Shown here: one piece after another, positions 54,907-61,604 of the stretch
How the letters are laid out: each line of letters starts with the position of its first letter
Position numbering within the stretch: position 1 is the first letter of the stretch
From: an uncultured Planktomarina sp.
GTDB taxonomy: Bacteria; Pseudomonadota; Alphaproteobacteria; Rhodobacterales; Rhodobacteraceae
Length of the DNA: 64,000 bases
Assembly (NCBI GenBank): GCA_905182455.1
Contig: CAJJBJ010000004.1
Coordinates: forward strand, 102,646 to 166,645
Direction of reading: 5' to 3'
Translations under genes and position numbers: made by a program
The notes under the pieces: model-generated
Databases searched by the model: none
Told to the model about the DNA's origin: nothing
The model's input: only the letters and a program-made list of their open reading frames with translations

Positions 54907-55665
54907 TTATACTTGGGCTTCCCCGAGGTACGCTTCGCGTACTTTCGGGTGGCCTTTGATGTTCTCAGGTGTATCTTCCACCAATGGCCGGCCCTGCGCC
55001 AGGACGGTAATCCGTTCGGCGAGGCTAAACACCACATGCATATCATGTTCGATAATTGCAATTGTGATGTCGCGCTTATCACGGATTTCTTTGAGCAGGT
55101 CGATGGTGTTGTTTGTGTCAGCCCGTGCCATGCCTGCGGTTGGCTCATCAAGCAAAAGCAGGCGCGGCTCTTGTGCCAGACACATGCCAATCTCAAGCCG
55201 CCGTTTGTCGCCGCGCGACAGGCTTGCAGAATGCATGTGGCGTTTGTCGGTCATATTCATGTCTTCCAAGGCCTGCATGGCGTGTTCGACGATATCTTTT
55301 TGGTTCCGCACAGCTGCAAAAGCAGTCATGGCGAATGAGCCGTCACGTTTGGCAAAGCAAGGGATCATCATGTTTTCCATGACGCTCAACTCTCCAAAAA
55401 TCTCTGGAGTTTGAAACACACGGGAAATACCCATCTGGTTGATCTCATAGGGCTTGCGCCCCAGCACTGATTGCCCGTCAAACATCACTGAGCCGGTATC
55501 AGGAATCAGCTTGCCAACGAGACAGTTGAGCAGCGTGGATTTACCGGCCCCGTTTGGGCCGATAATTGCGTGGACCGAGTTTTCCTGCACGCTGAGGTTT
55601 ACGTCCCCCAGAGCTTGCAAGCCTCCAAAGCGTTTATTTACGCCTTTGACTTCAAGGATACCCAT
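54907..55665 (-). CDS. livG: Liv-type ABC transporter ATP-binding protein (LivG-like)
   Basis: 252 residues. Walker A IGPNGAGKSTLLNCLVG, signature LSRGDKRRLEIGMCLA, Walker B LLLLDEPTAGMAR, and the LivG-specific C-terminus ENIKGHPKVREAYLG. The signature LSRG instead of LSGG is common in LivG. Shares one base with the livM stop (TAATG). Confidence 0.92.
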   Translation of the reverse strand: MGILEVKGVNKRFGGLQALGDVNLSVQENSVHAIIGPNGAGKSTLLNCLVGKLIPDTGSVMFDGQSVLGRKPYEINQMGISRVFQTPEIFGELSVMENMMIPCFAKRDGSFAMTAFAAVRNQKDIVEHAMQALEDMNMTDKRHMHSASLSRGDKRRLEIGMCLAQEPRLLLLDEPTAGMARADTNNTIDLLKEIRDKRDITIAIIEHDMHVVFSLAERITVLAQGRPLVEDTPENIKGHPKVREAYLGEAQV

Positions 55666-56879
55666 TATTCTGTCTCCTTACCCGCAGGGGTTTCATCGGA
55701 AGGCTTATCCGCCTTGGTCCGACGGAACAGTTTACCAATACGCTGACCGCCTTCGACCAACCCACCGGGAAGGAAGATGATCACCGCCATAAACAGTAAA
55801 CCCAAGGTGAGATGCCAGCCTTTGCCAACAAAGGGGTGAATGAGTGTCACCATGACGTTTTCAAATCCATCAGGAAGAAAGGCCATCCATTCATGCAACA
55901 CGCTGTCGTTGATTTTGGACAGGATGTTTTTGAAATACTCGTTGAACCCAGCGCCCAAGATGGGACCAATCAGCGTGCCGACCCCGCCCAAGATGGACAT
56001 GATCACTATTTCACCTGACGCGGTCCAGTGCATACGTTCTGCGCCGGCCAATGGATCCATACAGGCCAACAATCCACCCGCAAGCCCGGCATACATGCCA
56101 GAGATCACGAAGGCGGCCAGAGTATAGGGCCGGGTGTTGAGGCCAGTATAATGCAGCCGTTGTTGATTGGATTTCACTGCCCGCAACATCAAGCCAAATG
56201 GTGACCGAAATATGCGGATAGAGATGTAAAATGAGATCAGCAACAAAAGGCCGGAGAGGTAGTAACCAGCATTCAGCGTGAAATCCCAATTACCAATCAG
56301 CAAATGCGTTTCAGAGCGCATGGAAAAGCCCAACAAGTTTGGGAAATTTTGCCCAGTCGCGCTGAGAAAAATCTGCGGGTCTGAATTGTAGACCTGAAGG
56401 CCGGTTTCGCCATTCGTCAAATTGTAGCCTGAGGATGGATTACCCAAGACCGAATATGCCATGTTGAACATCATCTGCGCTAAAGCCAGCGTGAGGATCG
56501 AGAAGTAAATCCCAGAGCGCCGCAAACTGACATAGCCCACCAAAAGGCTGAACAAGCCACTGACTAAGATTGCTAAAAGGATTGCGGGTATAATATCGTA
56601 GCCCACCAATTTGAACATCCAGACTGCCGCATAAGACCCGGCGCCCAGAAAGGCAGCATGGCCAAAGGACAAGTAGCCGGTGAGGCCAAACAGAATGTTA
56701 AACCCAATCACCAAGATCCCAAAAATCGCAAAGCGCTGCATCAAATCCGGGTAACCGGCATTAAACATTTGCGCCAAAGACGAGCCTTCGGGAAAAGGGT
56801 TGAGGATAAACGGGGCGAACACCACCATGGCCGCTACGATCAGCAGAAGGGTAAAGTCTTTTTTTTCTAAACCAAGCAT
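55665..56879 (-). CDS. livM: Liv-type ABC transporter permease (LivM-like)
   Basis: 404 residues from ATG 56879, about ten helices. LivM markers: [56 protein letters not shown] and [20 protein letters not shown]. The C-terminal tail is polar and lysine-rich ([19 protein letters not shown]). Overlaps livG by one base; livH stops 5 bases upstream. Confidence 0.92.
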   Translation of the reverse strand: MLGLEKKDFTLLLIVAAMVVFAPFILNPFPEGSSLAQMFNAGYPDLMQRFAIFGILVIGFNILFGLTGYLSFGHAAFLGAGSYAAVWMFKLVGYDIIPAILLAILVSGLFSLLVGYVSLRRSGIYFSILTLALAQMMFNMAYSVLGNPSSGYNLTNGETGLQVYNSDPQIFLSATGQNFPNLLGFSMRSETHLLIGNWDFTLNAGYYLSGLLLLISFYISIRIFRSPFGLMLRAVKSNQQRLHYTGLNTRPYTLAAFVISGMYAGLAGGLLACMDPLAGAERMHWTASGEIVIMSILGGVGTLIGPILGAGFNEYFKNILSKINDSVLHEWMAFLPDGFENVMVTLIHPFVGKGWHLTLGLLFMAVIIFLPGGLVEGGQRIGKLFRRTKADKPSDETPAGKETE

Positions 56880-56883
56880 ATTC

Positions 56884-57915
56884 TCAATCCTCCATAACGC
56901 CTTTGCGCCCCATAAGGCCGCGTGGACGTACCAGGATAACAACGATTGCCATTAAGTAGACGATAATTTGGTCGATGCCGGGGAGAATATTTTTCACCTC
57001 ATTCATCGACGCAAAGCTTTCTACGATACCCAACAAGAAGCCTGCAAGCACCGCACCGGGCAGAGAGCCCATGCCGCCAACCACCACAACCACGAAGGAG
57101 AGCACCAGAAGCTCAACCCCGATATCATAGGTGGGCGGGGTGATGGGGGTGTACATCACACCCGCAATCCCGGCCACAGTGGCTGCAATCGCGAAGGTGA
57201 TGGTGAAGCGCTTGTCGATATCAATGCCCAAGAGGCCCACTGTTTCGCGGTCCGCCATGCCTGCGCGCACAACCATCCCGAAGGTGGTAAACTGCAAAAA
57301 GGCGAAGACTGCACCGATGACCACGGCAGAGAAGAGGAAGTAGACTAACCGCCAATAGGGGTAAGCGATAGCATTCGCCTCAAAGCCTAGCCATACACCC
57401 AAATCCATTGTGCCGATGAACACTTCTGGTGGTGCCATTTGAATAGGATTGGCCCCGTAGAAAAACTTAATCACTTCTTGCAATACAATAGCCAAACCAA
57501 AGGTTACCAAGATTTGGTCCGCGTGGGGACGTTTGTAGAAGTGCTTGATCAGGCCACGTTCCATGATCACACCAACCAATAGCATGACGGGCACGGCCAA
57601 TAAGATCGCCAGGGGCACCGACCAATCGGTCATCCAAGCGGCAGGATCAGGTCCGAACCAATGTTCCAAATAGGTGGTCTTGATTGTGGCTGGGTTGCCA
57701 AGAAAGTCCGTCTTTGTTGGATCAATTGTCTCAAAGCTAATTGAAAAAATTCGGTTTAATGTAACGGCACAAAAGGCGCCAATTACAAAAAGCGCACCGT
57801 GCGCGAAATTCACAACACCGAGCGTGCCGAAGATCAAAGTCAGGCCAAGCGCAATAAGCGCGTAGGCTGACCCTTTGTCGAGGCCGTTCAGAATTTGAAG
57901 AATGATGGCGTCCAT
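56884..57915 (-). CDS. livH: Liv-type ABC transporter permease (LivH-like)
   Basis: 343 residues from ATG 57915. LivH core: [58 protein letters not shown] and [21 protein letters not shown] 40-residue insert with charged residues ([23 protein letters not shown]) near residues 60-105 in the outer loop is longer than in E. coli LivH. Preceded by an attenuator-like hairpin after livK. Confidence 0.92.
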   Translation of the reverse strand: MDAIILQILNGLDKGSAYALIALGLTLIFGTLGVVNFAHGALFVIGAFCAVTLNRIFSISFETIDPTKTDFLGNPATIKTTYLEHWFGPDPAAWMTDWSVPLAILLAVPVMLLVGVIMERGLIKHFYKRPHADQILVTFGLAIVLQEVIKFFYGANPIQMAPPEVFIGTMDLGVWLGFEANAIAYPYWRLVYFLFSAVVIGAVFAFLQFTTFGMVVRAGMADRETVGLLGIDIDKRFTITFAIAATVAGIAGVMYTPITPPTYDIGVELLVLSFVVVVVGGMGSLPGAVLAGFLLGIVESFASMNEVKNILPGIDQIIVYLMAIVVILVRPRGLMGRKGVMED

Positions 57916-57935
57916 GGTCCCCACCTGCGTGTTAT

Positions 57936-57974
57936 AGTTTATTGGAAAATAGGGTGCGCAGTAGCGCACCCTAT
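57936..57974 (-). terminator. Attenuator/terminator between livK-like gene and livH
   Basis: Perfect 11-bp stem ATAGGGTGCGC / GCGCACCCTAT with a 4-base loop (57974-57949), then TTTTCCAATAAACTATAA on the minus strand. It lies 43 bases after the binding-protein stop, so most transcripts may end here and only some reach the membrane genes. Confidence 0.7.
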
Positions 57975-58016
57975 GGTCATTTTAGAAAGAGGCGCAAGGG
58001 CCCTCTAGCTGGGTTC

Positions 58017-59363
58017 TTAAGCTCCCGGGTTACATGCGCCTAAGTCGCCACCGGCAAACATCGGGTGATCGGGTGCGTATGATACTTGTGCTGCAGGCGT
58101 CACTTCAACGATTTCCAGAAGATCGAACTCTGATGTTGGGTTTTCTTTACCCTTCACAACGAGCACGTCTTTGAAACACTGGTGATCTTCAGCACGGTAC
58201 AATGTTTTGCCATTGCCCAAGCCGTCGAACTCAAAGCCTTCCAATGCTTCACCAACACCACAAGGGTTGAACGTGCCGGCGCGGTTGCAAGCATCAGCAT
58301 AAAGTAAAGTTTGGCAATATACGGTGTGTGCCGCCTGTGAAGGAGGGAAACCGTATTTTGTGCCGAAGGATTTAACAAAAGCTTTTGAGCCTTCGTCTTG
58401 CAAAGACCAGTGCCAGTTTGTTGAGCCAAAGATACCCTTAACGTTTGCGCCAGCACCTTTCGCCATCAGGCGAGAGTACAAAGGAACAACAATTTCGAAG
58501 TTCTTGTTGTTTACGATTTTGTCGCGCAAGCCGAACTGAACAGCGTTGGTCAAAGAGTTAACCATGTTCCCACCGTAGTGGTTCAGAACCAAAACATCTG
58601 CGCCAGAGTTCAGCACAGGTGCAATATAGGAGGAGAAATCCGTTGCTTTAAGTGGCGTACGCACTTTGTTAACAGTTTTCCACCCCATAGCTTCGGTTGC
58701 AGCAGCGATGGATTCTTCCTGAGTCCAACCCCAAGTGTAATCCGCTGTCAGGTGATAAGCATTACGGTCTTTACCATAACGAGCTTCCAAAACAGGCGCC
58801 AAAGCAGCCGCAGACATGTAACCGTTAAAGAAGTGACGGAAGCCGTTGGCTTTCTTATCTTTACCAGTCGTGTCGTTGGAGTGTGTCAAACCAGCCATGA
58901 AGATGATGCCAGCTTCTTGGCAAAGACCTTGCACCGCAATCGCCACACCAGAAGAAGAGCCACCAGTGATCATCACTGCGCCATCTTTTTCTATCATGGA
59001 TTTGGCAGACGCACGAGCAGCATCAGATTTTGTCTGAGTGTCGCCAGTTACATATTGGATTTTCTTGCCCAAAATGCCGTTACCTTCCAGGGTGTTGGAA
59101 GAGAAAGTGTTCATCATGCCGCCGTCGCCACCACCGTTCAGGTGCTCTACAGCTAGTTCGTAAGCGCGAAGTTCATCCGCGCCTTCGTCAGCATATGCGC
59201 CGGTCTGTGGAACGTTGAAGCCCAAAGTTACAGTGCCACCAGTTGGGGCGTTGGTATAGCCGCTGTGGCTACCTGCAGTCAGAATCGTCGGAAGCGCCAA
59301 ACCGGCGCCAGCAACGGCCCCAGTCTGCAATACGCTACGACGGGTCAGAATTGAATTAGACAT
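58017..59363 (-). CDS. Periplasmic substrate-binding protein of Liv-type ABC transporter (SBP family 6)
   Basis: 448 residues from ATG 59363. A twin-arginine signal (LTRRSVLQTGAVAGAGLALP) suggests export of the folded protein. The mature part is a type I periplasmic fold: GTVTLGFNVPQTGAYADEG, YVTGDTQTKSDAARASA, GGSSSGVAIAVQGLC and DYTWGWTQEESIAAATEAMG. Clear relation to livK/amide-binding family 6, but longer and with three cysteines near the C-terminus (FNPCG, HQCFK, GACNPG). Ligand unknown; the acs/ScfR neighbours suggest a short carboxylate or amide. First gene of the operon. Confidence 0.88.
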   Translation of the reverse strand: MSNSILTRRSVLQTGAVAGAGLALPTILTAGSHSGYTNAPTGGTVTLGFNVPQTGAYADEGADELRAYELAVEHLNGGGDGGMMNTFSSNTLEGNGILGKKIQYVTGDTQTKSDAARASAKSMIEKDGAVMITGGSSSGVAIAVQGLCQEAGIIFMAGLTHSNDTTGKDKKANGFRHFFNGYMSAAALAPVLEARYGKDRNAYHLTADYTWGWTQEESIAAATEAMGWKTVNKVRTPLKATDFSSYIAPVLNSGADVLVLNHYGGNMVNSLTNAVQFGLRDKIVNNKNFEIVVPLYSRLMAKGAGANVKGIFGSTNWHWSLQDEGSKAFVKSFGTKYGFPPSQAAHTVYCQTLLYADACNRAGTFNPCGVGEALEGFEFDGLGNGKTLYRAEDHQCFKDVLVVKGKENPTSEFDLLEIVEVTPAAQVSYAPDHPMFAGGDLGACNPGA

Positions 59364-59496
59364 TGAAGTCCTCCCGATTGATTGAAGGGGGTCCAGACTT
59401 TTTGCCCGATTTCCCCAAAACACACTTCACAGTGTTGATCTAGTTTCGCCTTTTGACTGATTATTGTGCAACGCCTGTGTCGAGTTAATCAAATAT

Positions 59497-59545
59497 TTTG
59501 TAAATAACTTCGCGGAAGCTTGATGTATCGTGTAAATTTATTTAC
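59497..59545. promoter_or_regulatory. Candidate operators between the liv operon and the ScfR-type regulator
   Basis: The 220-base divergent gap contains TTTGTAAA (GTAAAT at 59500) and, 32 bases on, GTAAAT-TT-ATTTAC (59532-59545). That is three GTAAAT half-sites about three helical turns apart. TTTGTAAA is one base from TTTGCAAA, the motif known for ScfR-family regulators such as PccR. Binding is inferred. Confidence 0.45.
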
Positions 59546-59583
59546 CAATAGTCTCTAGGTACGGCTCCCAACCCAAGGATACC

Positions 59584-60903
59584 ATGATGCCCCGCAGTGC
59601 ATTTGCTGGAACTCGAATACGGGAGAGGCGAATGACATTGGGGCTTCGCCAATCTGAAGTGGCGCTGCGTGCGGGGATCTCTGGCTCGTATCTCAATCTT
59701 ATTGAGCATAATCGGCGCAGAATCGGTGGTAAACTTTTGCTAGATCTCGCTAAGGTTTTAGAAACCGATTCAGCCTCGCTTGCTGAGGGGGCCGCCAGCC
59801 AGCTTTTGAATGCGTTGCGAGATGCAGCTGTCGGGCGACCGGCCACGCGGATTGACTTGAGCCGAACCGAAGATTTTGCCGATCGCTTCACAGATTGGGC
59901 GCACCTTATTTTGGCGCAACAATCGCAAATCACAGCCCTTCAGCAAACCGTCGCCAGCCTGTCAAATCGTTTGGCGCATGATCCATTCCTGTCGGAAGCG
60001 CTCCATGAGGTACTCTCAACAGTCTCGGCCATTCGCTCTACGGCGAGTATTTTAGCCGAGCCCGGTGAGATGGATCAAAACTGGCAAAGACGATTTCAGA
60101 CCAACGTCTTTCAAGACAGCATAAGGCTGGCTACTGCCAGCCAGTCTTTGGCCGATTATCTAGATGGGGACGCGGACCAGGTGTTTGATGCACTCTCGCC
60201 TTTGGATGAGCTGGAAGCATTGTTGCTGAAAAACCAATATCATTTTACGCCGTTGGAAGAATTAACCGTTTGGTCTGACGCGGTCGCCGCTGAGTTTTTG
60301 ACGGAGGCCTCTCCTGGAGCGCGTGTCTTGGGGTTGACCTATTTCAAGCAATATTGGGAGGATGCGCAGAGGCTTTCTTTGCCGAAATTGCTCAATATGA
60401 TTTTAGACATGGGACTTGACCCTGTAAAGATTGCCCATGACGCACAGGTACCTTTACCAGTAATCTTTCGGCGATTGGCCAGCTTGCCACCGCAGAAAAA
60501 TGGGATCCCTGTGGGGTTGATGATCTGCGACTGCAGTGGAGGCCTGTTGCGCAAGCAGCCTTGCCAAGAGTTTCAAGCCCCTCGGGTTGGATCTGCCTGT
60601 GCTCTTTGGCCCTTGTATCGATCTCTCACCCAAATTGGTGCGGCGTCGCGGCAACGCATTGAATACAGCGGACGGACTGGCGAGCCCGGTGCAGGCGCGC
60701 TGTATGATACATTCTCAATCGCGGAACGGGTGATAACCTCTAGCTTTGACGGTCCCCCCATTGTGCGCTCAACAATGCTCATCCTACCGGCCGAGACAAC
60801 GCTGAGCACGCCACCGGTGACCATCGGAAGTACATGTCGTTTGTGTAGTGAGCCGGCCTGTTTGGCACGCAGTGAGCCATCGATCTTTACAGATGGGTTT
60901 TGA
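59584..60903 (+). CDS. ScfR-family (short-chain fatty acyl) XRE-type transcriptional regulator
   Basis: 439 residues. N-terminal HTH_3: GTRIRERRMTLGLRQSEVAL and GISGSYLNLIEHNRRRI. A long helical and sensor region (residues 90-300) follows, then the DUF2083-like C-terminus with ICDCSGGLLRKQPCQEFQA, SACALWPLYRSL and a cysteine cluster GSTCRLCSEPACLAR. ScfR members (PccR, RamB, PrpR types) bind acyl-CoA and regulate acetate or propionate use. ATG 59584 or 59587 both fit AAGGA. Divergent from the liv operon. Confidence 0.85.
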   Translation: MMPRSAFAGTRIRERRMTLGLRQSEVALRAGISGSYLNLIEHNRRRIGGKLLLDLAKVLETDSASLAEGAASQLLNALRDAAVGRPATRIDLSRTEDFADRFTDWAHLILAQQSQITALQQTVASLSNRLAHDPFLSEALHEVLSTVSAIRSTASILAEPGEMDQNWQRRFQTNVFQDSIRLATASQSLADYLDGDADQVFDALSPLDELEALLLKNQYHFTPLEELTVWSDAVAAEFLTEASPGARVLGLTYFKQYWEDAQRLSLPKLLNMILDMGLDPVKIAHDAQVPLPVIFRRLASLPPQKNGIPVGLMICDCSGGLLRKQPCQEFQAPRVGSACALWPLYRSLTQIGAASRQRIEYSGRTGEPGAGALYDTFSIAERVITSSFDGPPIVRSTMLILPAETTLSTPPVTIGSTCRLCSEPACLARSEPSIFTDGF

Positions 60904-60966
60904 CAAAGCCCCTCACTATCGGCTCTAGTGCAGGATGAACCTGAAAGTTAAGCAAGGGAGGCTGAC

Positions 60967-61335
60967 ATGCGACACGTTCTACTAATCGAAGACGAACCAA
61001 ATATCATTGAAGCTCTCAGTTTCATTTTTCTGCGCGATGGCTGGAAGGTGGACGCGCATTCCGATGGCGCGAATGCTGTCGCCACAACTCTGCAAACCGC
61101 ACCCACAGCGATCATTTTGGACGTCATGTTGCCAAATAAGTCTGGTTTCGAAATCCTCGAAGAGCTCCGCGCGCTTCCCGAGTATCAAGATGTACCAATT
61201 TTGATGCTGACGGCGCGGGGACAAACCAAAGATCGTGACTCGGCTTTTGCAAGAGGCGCCACGCAATTCATGACCAAGCCGTTTTCAAATGCTGAAGTCT
61301 TGCGAACAATGAACGCGCTTGTGGGGCATGGGTGA
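60967..61335 (+). CDS. Receiver-only response regulator
   Basis: 122 residues, a complete receiver domain with no output domain. Acidic pocket E8/D9, phospho-acceptor D52 (IILDVMLPNKSG), T82 (MLTARG) and K104 (MTKPFSNAE). Such CheY-like proteins act in phosphorelays or by binding partners. It precedes the symporter-kinase gene, with only a small membrane protein gene between, so it is its likely target. CrbR of Vibrio, by contrast, has a DNA-binding domain. AGGGAGG lies upstream. Confidence 0.9.
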   Translation: MRHVLLIEDEPNIIEALSFIFLRDGWKVDAHSDGANAVATTLQTAPTAIILDVMLPNKSGFEILEELRALPEYQDVPILMLTARGQTKDRDSAFARGATQFMTKPFSNAEVLRTMNALVGHG

Positions 61336-61604
61336 TGGGTGGTGACACCAATGAGAAATTGACACGAGACGCCAATGCCGCCCGTGCCCAGCGCTTGACC
61401 GATGCGGCTTTGGTTTTACCCTTTGTTGGAATTGTGTTGATTTTGATCCCAGTGATTTGGCCCGCAGCCGATGCGGTGGATCCAGCTCCGGGCACTTCGA
61501 CCTCCACGGCTTTGATTTATCTGTTCTTGGTTTGGCTGGGCTTGATAGGTTTCGCCGCCATTCTGGCGAATTTGATCAAGAAATTTGGGGCGGGACGGGG
61601 ATAA
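61335..61604 (+). CDS. Small two-helix membrane protein of unknown function
   Basis: 89 residues. Its ATG shares one base with the response-regulator stop (TGATGG) and its stop abuts the kinase start. Two hydrophobic segments (ALVLPFVGIVLILIPVIWP and LIYLFLVWLGLIGFAAILA) with a short loop between them and a basic C-terminus. Position suggests a subunit of the symporter-kinase, comparable to small membrane subunits beside sodium:solute symporters, but no sequence family is recognised. Confidence 0.75.
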   Translation: MGGDTNEKLTRDANAARAQRLTDAALVLPFVGIVLILIPVIWPAADAVDPAPGTSTSTALIYLFLVWLGLIGFAAILANLIKKFGAGRG

